A stretch of 64,000 nucleotides of DNA from Rossellomorea vietnamensis (lineage in GTDB: Bacteria > Bacillota > Bacilli > Bacillales > Bacillaceae_B), in assembly GCF_008180615.1 (NCBI RefSeq), contig NZ_VTEH01000008.1, positions 44,438 to 108,437 on the forward strand, read 5' to 3'. How positions within the stretch are numbered: position 1 is the stretch's first letter; the number at the start of each line of letters is the position of its first letter. The position numbers were made by a program, and so were the translations under genes. A model generated the notes under the pieces. That model saw only the letters and a program-made list of their open reading frames with translations. It searched no databases and had not been told where the DNA came from. This document shows, one piece after another, positions 52,950 through 61,499 of this stretch.

Positions 52950-53042
52950 ACAACCACTGGGGGAGCCTTTAAAAGGCTGAGATTAAAGTGTACTTTAAGA
53001 CCCTTTGAACCTGATCTAGTTCATACTAGCGGAGGGAAGTGA
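52950..53042 (+). ncRNA. TPP (THI-box) riboswitch of the thi operon
   Basis: The conserved blocks appear in order: ACTGGGGGAGCC, GGCTGAGATTAAAG, GACCCTTTGAACCTGATC and ATACTAGCGGAGGGAAGTG. Thiamine pyrophosphate binding should stabilise the terminator that follows. Confidence 0.96.
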
Positions 53043-53083
53043 GCGTCATTGACACTAATAATCTACCATTTAGTTTATTATTC

Positions 53084-53119
53084 AAGCCGCCTTCCTTTTT
53101 CATGGAGGCGGCTTTTTGT
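53084..53119 (+). terminator. THI-box-controlled terminator
   Basis: AAGCCGCCT pairs with AGGCGGCTT around a 14-base loop, followed by TTTTG. Confidence 0.88.
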
Positions 53120-53159
53120 TGTCTATTTTCAGGTTGTTTCCTCAAAGGTTTAGGTTATG

Positions 53160-53341
53160 GAAAAGCAATGGATTTCCGCTCCAATCCCCAAGTGAAAGGG
53201 GAGAAATGCAAATAGCCATCTAAAAGCAACAACCTTTTAGAAAAGAGCCTTTTTTAAAAAGCTATTTTCACTATGTGGGGCTATAGGAAATTAACGGATT
53301 TCCGTTCCAGCCACCCGGCCACATTGGCTTCACCTGTTTAA
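53160..53341. repeat. Decayed third-module repeats in the thi leader
   Basis: GGATTTCCGCTCCAATCCCC stands at about 53173. An AAAAAAGGCTCTTTTCTAAAA block lies in reverse near 53230-53252, and a second GGATTTCCGTTCCAGCC at about 53299 leads to TTCACCTGTTT at the start of the HE1 remnant. The order matches the cluster at 49.4-49.6 kb. Confidence 0.5.
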
Positions 53342-53400
53342 AAAGAGGAAACGAGCTGTTAAGCTCCAACAGGCAAATGTTCTCAAATAAAGAAATGGCG
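53342..53400 (+). repeat. HE1 remnant (copy 10) at the tenI start
   Basis: It keeps the left half only: AAGAGGAAACGAGC, CTCCAACAGGCAAATGTTC and a decayed inner arm, ending at GGCGGAGG, which now includes the tenI ribosome binding site. Confidence 0.55.
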
Positions 53401-53409
53401 GAGGTTTCT

Positions 53410-54027
53410 ATGGATAAATGTCTACTGCATGCTGTCACTTCCGGAAATAAATCCGTGAAAGAAGTAATATCAATCTGCAAGGAAATCAGCCCATTTATAG
53501 ACAGCATACATATCAGGGAGCACAAGAAAACAGCAAGAGAAATTTATGAGATTGGAAAGGAGTTGATAGAGTCTGGCATACCGGTGAGCAAGCTCATTGT
53601 GAACAACAGGGTCGATGCAGCTGCTGCGCTTGGTATTACAAGAGTCCAACTGGGCTTTCACAGCCTTCCTGTATCAGCTATTAAGAATGCCTATCCAGAA
53701 TTATCAATTGGCAAATCTGTTCACTCCATGAATGAAGCACTCGCAGCAGAAGAGGAAGGAGCAGATTCACTATTATATGGTCATGTTTATCCCACTCTTT
53801 CCAAAGAGGGCTTACAGCCAAGGGGACTGGAGGAATTGAGGGATATCGCCGATGCAGTTTCTATCCCGGTTTTTGCAATAGGAGGAATTAAGCCATCTAA
53901 TGTAAAGGAGGTGGAACAGACAGGGTGCTATGGAGTCACGATCATGTCAGGAATTTTCAATGCTGAAAAGCCGAGTAAAGCGGCCTATGAATATAAAAAC
54001 CAATTGGAGAGGATGCTGCATGAATAA
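53410..54027 (+). CDS. tenI: Thiazole tautomerase TenI
   Basis: A 205-residue TIM-barrel protein of the thiamine phosphate synthase fold. TenI aromatises the thiazole product of ThiG. Visible are DSIHIREHKKT (in place of the ThiE QFREK), VNNRVDAA, VQLGFHSLP, YGHVYPTLSKEG and VFAIGGI. ATG 53410 has GGCGGAGG 5-6 nt upstream. It is the first gene after the THI-box; in B. subtilis tenA lies in this position. It overlaps thiO by 8 bp. Confidence 0.93.
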   Translation: MDKCLLHAVTSGNKSVKEVISICKEISPFIDSIHIREHKKTAREIYEIGKELIESGIPVSKLIVNNRVDAAAALGITRVQLGFHSLPVSAIKNAYPELSIGKSVHSMNEALAAEEEGADSLLYGHVYPTLSKEGLQPRGLEELRDIADAVSIPVFAIGGIKPSNVKEVEQTGCYGVTIMSGIFNAEKPSKAAYEYKNQLERMLHE

Positions 54028-55162
54028 AGTATATGACGTAATAGTGGCCGGAGGAGGAATTATCGGAAGTTCGATCGCTTACCAACAGGCCAAGCTCGGC
54101 AAGAAAGTTCTCATCATCGACAGGCATAGCGTTGGCGCGGAAGCATCAAGTGCGGCAGCTGGTATGTTGGGTGCGCAGGCAGAAATTCATGAAAATGCTG
54201 CTATGCTTCAGCTGGCCCTGAAAAGCCGAAGTATGTTTCCACAGCTGCTTCAGGAACTGGAGGACTGGACAGGAATCAATGCCGGCCTTGTGAATAAAGG
54301 AATGATAAAAATAGCTCAATCATCAGGTGAGGCTGCTCATCTCCAAAAGCAGGTCCACTATCACGCTGGATGGGACCCGGAAGTCAAATGGCTGAGTGGC
54401 AAGGAGATGCTGCAGCAAGAACCCGCTCTTTCCACCAAATTGGAGGGAGGCATGCTCATTCCGAATGACGGGCAGGTCATGGCACCACAACTTTCGAAAG
54501 CCTTCGCCCAGGGTGCAGCTGCTCATGGAGCAGACATAATCGAATTTTGTGAAGTTGAAAACATCATGTTTAAAGACCAGCGTGTGAAAGGATGCGAGAC
54601 CTCACAAGGCAAGTTTTCATCCGACCAACTGGTTATCACAACAGGCGCCTGGGCTGGAGAGTTATTGAAAAAGACAGGGTTATCTCTGCCTGTTAGTCCA
54701 GTAAAAGGGGAATGTTTCTCAGTTGTGCCCTCACATCATATCATTCAGTCAACCGTTTTTTCGGAAGGCGGCTGTTATATCGTTCCCAAAAAAGATGGCA
54801 GGCTGATTGTCGGCGCAACCACCCTCGTCAATCGCTGGGATAAGGATGTTTCATTAAAAGGTGTATCCTCTTTATCACAAAAAGCCATCGACCTGCTTCC
54901 TGACATTAAATACGCGAAGTGGGAAAAAGCCTGGGCAGGGATTCGCCCCCAAACAGGAGACGGACTCCCCTACATTGGACCGCACCCTGCCTATGAAGGA
55001 CTTTATATTGCAGCCGGACATTACCGTAACGGTATTCTTTTGAGTCCTATTACTGGGAAAATGATTTCAGATATGATTGAACGAAAGGTTCCAGAGAAAG
55101 AGGAAGCTCTTTACCAATCGTTTAAAGTAGATCGCGATAGCATCTCATTAAATTTAGTTTAG
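54020..55162 (+). CDS. thiO: Glycine oxidase
   Basis: A 380-residue FAD-dependent oxidase that converts glycine to iminoglycine, the nitrogen and carbon source for the thiazole ring. The dinucleotide site is AGGGIIGSSIAYQQA, followed by EASSAAAGMLGAQ. Near the C-terminus WAGIRPQTGDGLPYIG and AAGHYRNGILL are family-typical. ATG 54020 overlaps the tenI stop, which fits coupled translation; longer frames run into tenI. Confidence 0.95.
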   Translation: MNKVYDVIVAGGGIIGSSIAYQQAKLGKKVLIIDRHSVGAEASSAAAGMLGAQAEIHENAAMLQLALKSRSMFPQLLQELEDWTGINAGLVNKGMIKIAQSSGEAAHLQKQVHYHAGWDPEVKWLSGKEMLQQEPALSTKLEGGMLIPNDGQVMAPQLSKAFAQGAAAHGADIIEFCEVENIMFKDQRVKGCETSQGKFSSDQLVITTGAWAGELLKKTGLSLPVSPVKGECFSVVPSHHIIQSTVFSEGGCYIVPKKDGRLIVGATTLVNRWDKDVSLKGVSSLSQKAIDLLPDIKYAKWEKAWAGIRPQTGDGLPYIGPHPAYEGLYIAAGHYRNGILLSPITGKMISDMIERKVPEKEEALYQSFKVDRDSISLNLV

Positions 55163-55173
55163 GGGGAATAGGG

Positions 55174-55377
55174 TTGAACTTAATTATAAACAGTGATGAA
55201 GTTCTGGTGGATGAGGAAGTGGATACTGTGGTGGACCTTCTTTCATATTTCGAGTTAGATCAGAAAGTGGCCATTGTAGAGTTAAACCGAGTGATTCTTG
55301 AAAAAAGCATGCATGCAGAAACAAGACTGGCCAACGGTGATGTAGTAGAAATCGTACACTTTGTAGGGGGCGGGTGA
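55174..55377 (+). CDS. thiS: Sulfur carrier protein ThiS
   Basis: A 67-residue ubiquitin-like protein whose C-terminal Gly-Gly (VGGG end) is adenylated by ThiF and becomes the thiocarboxylate sulfur donor for ThiG. TTG 55174 has GGGGGAATAGGG just upstream. It lies 11 bp after thiO and 1 bp before thiG. Confidence 0.93.
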   Translation: MNLIINSDEVLVDEEVDTVVDLLSYFELDQKVAIVELNRVILEKSMHAETRLANGDVVEIVHFVGGG

Positions 55378-55378
55378 T

Positions 55379-56146
55379 ATGTTGAAGATAGGTTCTTATG
55401 AGTTCTCATCAAGATTGTTATTAGGTACAGGAAAGTATCCTGATTTTGATATACAAAAGAAGGCCGTGGATGTTTCCGGGACGGAGGTCCTGACCTTTTC
55501 GGTACGCCGCATGAATATTTTTGAAAAAGGGCAGCCGAATTTTCTGGAAAAGCTTGATGTAAAAAAATATACGCTGCTTCCCAACACAGCAGGAGCAAAA
55601 ACAGCTGAAGAAGCAGTCCGGACAGCCAGGCTTGCAAGAGCTTCCGGACTGTGCGACATGATTAAAGTAGAAGTGATCGGTGATTTTCAAACCCTTTTGC
55701 CTGACCCGATTGAAACGCTGAAAGCATCAGAACAACTTCTGGATGAGGGCTTTACCGTTCTTCCTTACACTTCAGATGATGTCTTGCTTGCTAAGAGGCT
55801 TCAAGAGATGGGTGTTCACGCCATTATGCCTGGAGCTTCTCCTATAGGTTCGGGGCAGGGTATTATCAACCCCCTTAACCTGAGCTTCATCATCGAACAG
55901 GCAGCTGTGCCCGTTATAGTGGATGCTGGCATCGGCTCACCTGCTGACGCCGCTTATGCAATGGAACTTGGAGCAGATGGAGTCTTATTGAATACAGCTG
56001 TCTCAGCTGCAAAGGATCCTGTTAAAATGGCTAGAGCCATGAAACTTGCAATTGAAGCAGGCAGGCTCGGTTACGAAGCAGGCAGGATACCCAAGAAAAG
56101 ATATGCCTCCGCCAGCAGTCCTTTGGAAGGAATGAGCACCATTTGA
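55379..56146 (+). CDS. thiG: Thiazole synthase
   Basis: A 255-residue TIM-barrel enzyme that builds the thiazole phosphate from DXP, iminoglycine and ThiS thiocarboxylate. [10 protein letters not shown] opens the protein and the Schiff-base lysine lies in [10 protein letters not shown] near residue 95. [14 protein letters not shown] and [20 protein letters not shown] bind phosphate. Its stop overlaps the thiF start by 4 bp. Confidence 0.96.
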   Translation: MLKIGSYEFSSRLLLGTGKYPDFDIQKKAVDVSGTEVLTFSVRRMNIFEKGQPNFLEKLDVKKYTLLPNTAGAKTAEEAVRTARLARASGLCDMIKVEVIGDFQTLLPDPIETLKASEQLLDEGFTVLPYTSDDVLLAKRLQEMGVHAIMPGASPIGSGQGIINPLNLSFIIEQAAVPVIVDAGIGSPADAAYAMELGADGVLLNTAVSAAKDPVKMARAMKLAIEAGRLGYEAGRIPKKRYASASSPLEGMSTI

Positions 56147-57162
56147 ACAACCGTTATTCCAGACAAGAATTATTCAGAGGAATCGGGCCCTCCGGCCAGC
56201 AAACACTATTCCAAAAACACGTGCTGATTATAGGAGCAGGGGCACTTGGAAGCGGCAGTGCCGAAGTTCTTGTGAGGGCTGGGATAGGAAAAGTAACCTT
56301 AGTTGACAGAGATTATGTTGAATGGAGCAACCTGCAGCGTCAGCAGCTGTATACAGAACAGGATGCCGAAGAAAGAATCCCTAAAGCGGCTGCAGCTCAA
56401 AGAAGACTGAAAGAAATTAATTCCACAGTCACAATAGAGGCAATTATAGAGGATGCAGGGGTTGAGGAATTCGAGAAACTCCAGAAAGACGTGGATCTTA
56501 TTATAGATGCCACTGATAATTTTGACACAAGAATGATCATCAATGATATTTCACAAAAGTATGGAATTCCATGGGTGTACGGTGCTTGTGTCGGAAGCTA
56601 TGGAATCAGTTACACCATCATCCCTGGAAAAACACCATGCCTTCATTGCCTTTTGGAAAGTGTCCCTCTGGGAGGAGCTACATGTGATACAGCAGGAATT
56701 ATTGGTCCGGCAGCCGGGATGGTCGTCAGTTACCAAACGGCTGAAGCACTGAAGCTGCTGGTAGGTAACCATGGCTCCTTAAGAACCAAGCTTGTCACCT
56801 TTGATCTTTGGAGTAATCAGCACTCGGCCATATCTCCTCAAGGCTTAAAGAAAGAGGATTGCCTCTCCTGCGGAAGCAAACCAAGTTATCCATTTCTCAA
56901 CTATGAAAATCAAACTAAAACAGCAGTGCTTTGCGGAAGGAATTCTGTGCAGATCCGGCCTGCCGGCAAAGATAGAAGGGACTTGGATAAAGCAGCAAAC
57001 CTACTGGCTAAAACAGGAGGAAAAATAGAGAGAAACCCTTTTCTATTATCATTCGAAATTTCCGGTAACCGCTTAGTTCTTTTCCAAGATGGGCGAGTGC
57101 TTATTCACGGAGTAAGCGATATAAGCGAAGCAAAGAAGATTTATCACCGTTATTTAGGTTAG
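56143..57162 (+). CDS. thiF: ThiS adenylyltransferase ThiF
   Basis: A 339-residue E1-like enzyme that adenylates the ThiS C-terminus. The nucleotide site [10 protein letters not shown] is at about 30-39, [14 protein letters not shown] follows, and the structural zinc pairs are CLHC and CLSC. A C-terminal extension of about 85 residues follows the zinc site, as in Bacillus ThiF/MoeB proteins. Translation starts at TTG 56143, inside the thiG end. Confidence 0.93.
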   Translation: MNNRYSRQELFRGIGPSGQQTLFQKHVLIIGAGALGSGSAEVLVRAGIGKVTLVDRDYVEWSNLQRQQLYTEQDAEERIPKAAAAQRRLKEINSTVTIEAIIEDAGVEEFEKLQKDVDLIIDATDNFDTRMIINDISQKYGIPWVYGACVGSYGISYTIIPGKTPCLHCLLESVPLGGATCDTAGIIGPAAGMVVSYQTAEALKLLVGNHGSLRTKLVTFDLWSNQHSAISPQGLKKEDCLSCGSKPSYPFLNYENQTKTAVLCGRNSVQIRPAGKDRRDLDKAANLLAKTGGKIERNPFLLSFEISGNRLVLFQDGRVLIHGVSDISEAKKIYHRYLG

Positions 57163-57172
57163 GAGGATGTTC

Positions 57173-57988
57173 ATGGAGACTGTTAAAGCATTAACAATCG
57201 CTGGGTCCGACAGCGGCGGAGGAGCCGGCATCCAGGCAGACATCAAAACCTTTCAGGAGTTGAAGGTATATGGCATGTCAGCCATCACTGCTGTAACAGC
57301 ACAAAATACGCTTGGTGTACAAGGTGTATTCCCAATAACTCTGAACGGCATCCAGCAGCAGCTTGCATCCATAGCTGAAGATCTTTCTCCGCAAGCTGTC
57401 AAAACAGGCATGCTGTTCAATAGTGATGTGATCAAGCTTGTTGCCGAATCTATTAAACTGTATCAATGGGGCAATCTCGTAGTCGATCCAGTCATGGTGG
57501 CCAAAGGAGGCTCATCTCTTTTACAAGAAGAGGCGGTGGAAGCTCTAAGAAAACAACTGATTCCGCTTAGTACAGTCGTCACCCCCAATATACCTGAAGC
57601 AGAAGTCATAACCGGCATGAAAATTGACACTATGAAAAAACGCAAAGAGGCGGCTGAAGCAATCTTGAACTTGGGTGCGGCGTCTGTGGTCATTAAAGGA
57701 GGCCATGATGCAACTGAAGCTGCGTCCGACCTTTTCTATGATGGAACCCGATTCTCCCTCTATTCCGGGCCAAGAATAAGAACAAAAAACACCCACGGAA
57801 CAGGCTGTACATTTTCAGCGGCACTCACGGCTGAGCTTGCAAAAGGTAAATCACTTGCCGATTCTATTCATACAGCGAAAGGGTTCATACAGGCTGCCAT
57901 CGAGCAGGATCTTCACATAGGTGAGGGGCATGGACCCACCAATCACTGGGCCTATAACAGCAAGGAGGTGGCTGCTCTTGACGCTTAG
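57173..57988 (+). CDS. thiD: Hydroxymethylpyrimidine/phosphomethylpyrimidine kinase
   Basis: A 271-residue ribokinase-fold enzyme that phosphorylates HMP and HMP-P to HMP-PP. TIAGSDSGGGAGIQADIKTF opens the protein; VKTGMLF, VDPVMVAKGG and NTHGTGCTFSAAL with the catalytic Cys/GTGC loop follow. ATG 57173 has AGGAGG 6-7 nt upstream; ATG 57167 is too close to that site. Its end overlaps the thiE start. Confidence 0.95.
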   Translation: METVKALTIAGSDSGGGAGIQADIKTFQELKVYGMSAITAVTAQNTLGVQGVFPITLNGIQQQLASIAEDLSPQAVKTGMLFNSDVIKLVAESIKLYQWGNLVVDPVMVAKGGSSLLQEEAVEALRKQLIPLSTVVTPNIPEAEVITGMKIDTMKKRKEAAEAILNLGAASVVIKGGHDATEAASDLFYDGTRFSLYSGPRIRTKNTHGTGCTFSAALTAELAKGKSLADSIHTAKGFIQAAIEQDLHIGEGHGPTNHWAYNSKEVAALDA

Positions 57989-58634
57989 AGATTCGTTGTC
58001 ATGTTATTTTGTAATGGGAAGTACTAATTGTACAGATGATCCCAGAAAAGTTCTTAGAGATGCACTTTCGTCTGGAGTAACGATGTTTCAGTTCCGCGAG
58101 AAAGGCGAAAACTGCTTAACGGGAACAGAAGCAGTAAATCTCGCCGCTGATTTACACGCCATCTGCAAGGAACATAAAGTCCCCTATATCGTCAATGACA
58201 ATATTGATCTAGCTCTCGAAATAGAAGCGGACGGAGTTCATATCGGGCAGGAAGACGGTGATGCTGAGGAGATACGAAAACGGATGGGCAGCAGCAAGAT
58301 ACTCGGCATTTCTGCACATTCCCTTACTGAAGCAAATGCAGCAATCAAAGCAGGAGCCGATTATTTAGGTGTCGGCCCTATGTATCCGACAATGACAAAG
58401 AATGATACCAGGCCGGTCAGCGGTCCGATTCTTATAGAAGAGCTGAAGACATATGGAATTCAGCTTCCGATCGTGGGCATCGGAGGGATAAACGCCAATA
58501 ATGCTGCTGAAGTTCTCCATGCAGGTGCGGATGGGGTCGCAGTCATATCCTGTCTAAGCAGCAGCAGGGATCCTAAATCTTCAGTTAGGAATTTAATAAC
58601 GGTAATACAAGAGGCAAGAAAAATAATTCTATAA
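57978..58634 (+). CDS. thiE: Thiamine phosphate synthase
   Basis: A 218-residue TIM-barrel enzyme that joins HMP-PP and the thiazole phosphate to thiamine phosphate. MFQFREKG, VNDNIDLALE, DGVHIGQEDG, VGPMYPTMTK and VGIGGINANN are all conserved. TTG 57978 has AAGGAGGTG 7-8 nt upstream, within the thiD end, so the genes are coupled. It is the last gene of the operon; no strong terminator is visible after it. Confidence 0.94.
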   Translation: MTLRDSLSCYFVMGSTNCTDDPRKVLRDALSSGVTMFQFREKGENCLTGTEAVNLAADLHAICKEHKVPYIVNDNIDLALEIEADGVHIGQEDGDAEEIRKRMGSSKILGISAHSLTEANAAIKAGADYLGVGPMYPTMTKNDTRPVSGPILIEELKTYGIQLPIVGIGGINANNAAEVLHAGADGVAVISCLSSSRDPKSSVRNLITVIQEARKIIL

Positions 58635-58709
58635 AAACTCAGCTCATTCGGAAACCATTGTTTGCTCTCCCTCGTCTAACAAGTAGGAAATTTTAAGGAG
58701 GGAATGACT

Positions 58710-58910
58710 ATGACTGCCGATCAAAAAAGAACTGTATTTCTTTTAATGCTGGTTTCCACTCTTATCGGAGTAACTATTAGACTTTTAGATGTCACCCGTT
58801 CATCCCATGAGCTTGTATCTTTTTACAGCTTGGATATACTGATTCTAATGATAATCATGGTGCTAAGCGGGACAGGACTCCTTCTGGTCAGATCAAAAAA
58901 ATACCAATGA
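58710..58910 (+). CDS. Small two-helix membrane protein
   Basis: 66 residues with two hydrophobic helices (about 9-26 and 38-58) and basic ends. ATG 58710 has AAGGAGG 7 nt upstream; the earlier ATG 58704 is too close. I do not recognise it. The following HIT gene starts about 20 bp later and is probably co-transcribed. Confidence 0.65.
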   Translation: MTADQKRTVFLLMLVSTLIGVTIRLLDVTRSSHELVSFYSLDILILMIIMVLSGTGLLLVRSKKYQ

Positions 58911-58929
58911 AGAAGCAAAGGTGATAAAA

Positions 58930-59268
58930 GTGATATCTGATTTTTATTGTGAGGAAGTATTAAGCGGCAGAACGCCAGTAGAGAAAGTGGCTGAAACGGA
59001 AGATGTGCTGGCTTATCATCATACCAAGCCTTTTTATCCGGTACATATAGTAGCCATACCTAAAAAACATATAGCATCTTTGACTGAAATAGAAGAAAAT
59101 GACCACTCTATACTGCTGGAACTGATGATTGTCATTAAAGAAATAGCTGCCCAGGTTTTGGATGAGCACAAATCCTGCAAGGTGATAACAAATCTTGGGA
59201 AGTATCAGGATTCAAAGCATCTCCACTGGCATATTGTTTCAGGGGAGCCACTGATACAAAAGCAATAA
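58930..59268 (+). CDS. HIT-family protein
   Basis: A 112-residue histidine-triad nucleotide-binding protein. The triad is HLHWHIVSG (H-x-H-x-H), preceded by HIVAIPKKHIASL. HIT proteins hydrolyse nucleoside phosphoramidates or dinucleotides. The end of the protein is shorter than in Hint, so it is a divergent member. GTG 58930 has AAAGGTG 6 nt upstream; GTG 58921 is also in frame. Confidence 0.85.
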   Translation: MISDFYCEEVLSGRTPVEKVAETEDVLAYHHTKPFYPVHIVAIPKKHIASLTEIEENDHSILLELMIVIKEIAAQVLDEHKSCKVITNLGKYQDSKHLHWHIVSGEPLIQKQ

Positions 59269-59319
59269 CCCAGAAACCCACTTGTTAGCGGACCTGAAGT
59301 CCAAAGGTTTCTCAGTTCC

Positions 59320-59356
59320 AAACAGGTCCAGTGACTCACACTGGACCTGTTTTTTT
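59320..59356 (+). terminator. Terminator of the HIT gene
   Basis: AACAGGTCCAGTG pairs with CACTGGACCTGTT around ACTCA, followed by seven Ts. Confidence 0.9.
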
Positions 59357-59542
59357 GATATCCTCTTATTGTTCATCTAATCGTCCTCCCTAAACTAACC
59401 GTTTTATCAACTCTCACCTTAGTTCACCTGTTCTGTATTTTTAAATCCTATAAGCTCTTCAGTATTTTATAAAATGACCGATACTATAGCTAGATAGATA
59501 TTATGAAAGTTAAATTATGTACAATGAACAGGGGTTGCGAGT

Positions 59543-60847
59543 ATGAAAATGGGGTTATTTAAAGGATCAAAGAAAACAGAAAAAAACAGCATGACAGCAG
59601 AAAATATAAAAGACCAAGTCCTGATTGAACTGGACTCTTCCAGCTATCTCAATCAATTAAAAATGATCGGAATGTCTGAAGAAGATTTATACTATATAAA
59701 AAGTCTTCAGCCTTCTGTCAGAGAAAATTTGGATGACATTGTTGATCAATTTTATAAAAACCTCAGCAATGAAGAAAGTCTTCTCCACATCATAAATGAT
59801 AATAGTTCAATCGACAGGCTTAAGAAAACACTGCACCGCCATATCGATGAAATGTTTAATGGGGTGATTGACAACGACTTCATTGAAAAGAGGTTTGTCA
59901 TTGCTCATGTTCATGTCAGAATCGGTCTAGAGCCAAAATGGTATATGTGCGCCTTTCAAGGCTTATACCAATCTCTTCTGAAAATAATTGACAGAAAAGA
60001 TTGCAGCTTTGAGGAATACAAGAGGTATAATCTTGCTGTCTCCAGAATTTTAAACCTCGAACAGCAAATCGTCTTAGAAGCGTATGAGAAGGAAAACGAC
60101 CGCATCCGGTTGGAGGCAGAGAATGTTAAGAGTACTATGATCCAAAACGTGAACCGGAATGCTGAAGAACTAGCGGCTATCAGTGAGGAAACGAGTTCAG
60201 CCATCCAGGAAATTGTTCATAAATCCAGGGACATTGAGAGTGTGACACAACTTGGTTCCAAAATTGCCATAGAAACCGAGGAACAATCGAATGAGGGTAA
60301 GAATAAATTAAAAAAACTTGAAGCCGTCATGACAGAGGCAGATGGTAATATGAACAAAATCTCTAATGATATGGCACAGCTGATGACTTCTTCAAAGAAG
60401 ATAGAACAGATTGCTGTAATGGTGACATCTATTGCCGACCAAACCAATCTTCTTGCCCTGAACGCTGCCATTGAAGCAGCCCGAGCCGGAGAAAACGGAA
60501 AAGGTTTTGCTGTGGTAGCTGGAGAGGTTAGAAAACTAGCCGAAAATACGAAAGAAGCTGTTTCTCAAGTAGGTAACCTCATCAATGAAATTAATACTTC
60601 ATCGAAGACTATGTCCTTGACACTTACTGAAATTAAGGATGGAATTCAATCCGGTGCTCTTGAAACAAAAGAAGCCAATGCATTCTTTGACAACATTCTC
60701 TCTTCCATGGTACAAGTTAAACAACAAAACTTGCAGATCGCCAGGGAAATGTCAGACTTGACGGAGATTTTCCAGGACATCAGTGGGGCGGTCCAACAAG
60801 TGGCTGTAACCTCAGATGAATTATCCACTGTAACCAGCAGCATTTAG
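59543..60847 (+). CDS. hemAT: Globin-coupled aerotaxis transducer HemAT
   Basis: A 434-residue soluble chemoreceptor. The N-terminal globin domain (about 30-185) binds heme and senses oxygen; the likely proximal histidine lies in AHVHVRIGL at 121-129. A linker leads to the methyl-accepting signalling domain with the conserved hairpin tip [18 protein letters not shown] (about 300-317). There is no membrane segment, as in B. subtilis HemAT. It should act through CheW/CheA. ATG 59543 has a weak CAGGGG site. An upstream ACCGATAC resembles a SigD -10 box, but no -35 was found. Confidence 0.94.
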   Translation: MKMGLFKGSKKTEKNSMTAENIKDQVLIELDSSSYLNQLKMIGMSEEDLYYIKSLQPSVRENLDDIVDQFYKNLSNEESLLHIINDNSSIDRLKKTLHRHIDEMFNGVIDNDFIEKRFVIAHVHVRIGLEPKWYMCAFQGLYQSLLKIIDRKDCSFEEYKRYNLAVSRILNLEQQIVLEAYEKENDRIRLEAENVKSTMIQNVNRNAEELAAISEETSSAIQEIVHKSRDIESVTQLGSKIAIETEEQSNEGKNKLKKLEAVMTEADGNMNKISNDMAQLMTSSKKIEQIAVMVTSIADQTNLLALNAAIEAARAGENGKGFAVVAGEVRKLAENTKEAVSQVGNLINEINTSSKTMSLTLTEIKDGIQSGALETKEANAFFDNILSSMVQVKQQNLQIAREMSDLTEIFQDISGAVQQVAVTSDELSTVTSSI

Positions 60848-60969
60848 AATTATGCTTTTAATATAGAAGATGTAAGAGACGCTTTTCTAAAAAAATCAGA
60901 CTTTTTTTACGATTTTAAGTTGACTTCTCGCAAAAGTTGCGATATATTAATTTAAATTTATATGAAACG

Positions 60970-61205
60970 TCGATAAGGACACGAGTTTTTCTTGACCGGT
61001 TCACAGAGAGGGAAGGCATGGCTGAAAACTTCCTAATGCTGAAGGGGAAACTTACCGCCTTGGAGTTGTATTGAGGAACTTAAGTATTCAATACCGTATT
61101 GCTGCGATAAAGCACCATAAGCCGTCAAATTTTTGGCGGGAAGCTGGGTGGAACCACGGGTCCAAAACACACTCGTCCCTATTTAGGGATGCGTGTGTTT
61201 TTTGT
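60970..61205 (+). ncRNA. T-box leader 1 of thrZ (threonine)
   Basis: Stem I has AGAGAGGGAAGGC and a specifier candidate ACC at 61054-61056 (threonine). The T-box GGGTGGAACCACGGGT lies at 61145-61161. The terminator pairs ACACAC and CGTCCCT with AGGGATG and GTGTGT, followed by Ts (61166-61205). Uncharged tRNA-Thr should prevent termination. Confidence 0.95.
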
Positions 61206-61225
61206 TTTCAAAATAAATAAGCATA

Positions 61226-61471
61226 GCGATGATAAGGACACGAGTTTTTTCAAAACGGTTTACAGAGAGGGAAGGCAAGGCTGAAAACTTCCTAACGCAG
61301 ATGAAAACACTTACCGCCTTTGAGCCGCATTGGTGAACATGGAAGTAATCAATGCCGCAGATGCTGCGATAAAGCATGAATGAAGCCGTCAGTTTTTCTG
61401 GCGGGAAGCTGGGTGGAACCGCGGGTCAACACACACTCGTCCCTTTTTGAGGGATGGGTGTGTTTTTTTTA
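61226..61471 (+). ncRNA. T-box leader 2 of thrZ (threonine)
   Basis: A second complete leader in tandem with the first and similar to it. It has GATAAGGACACGAG, AGAGAGGGAAGGC, specifier candidate ACC at 61313-61315, GGGTGGAACCGCGGGT and a terminator ending in a long T run. Confidence 0.95.
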
Positions 61472-61499
61472 TTTTTCATATAAAAGGAGTGGAGAAGAT

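Noticed and set aside
53930..55162. A longer thiO beginning at 53930
   Set aside because: The extra 30 codons lie inside tenI and have no ribosome binding site; ATG 54020 gives the normal FAD-site N-terminus.
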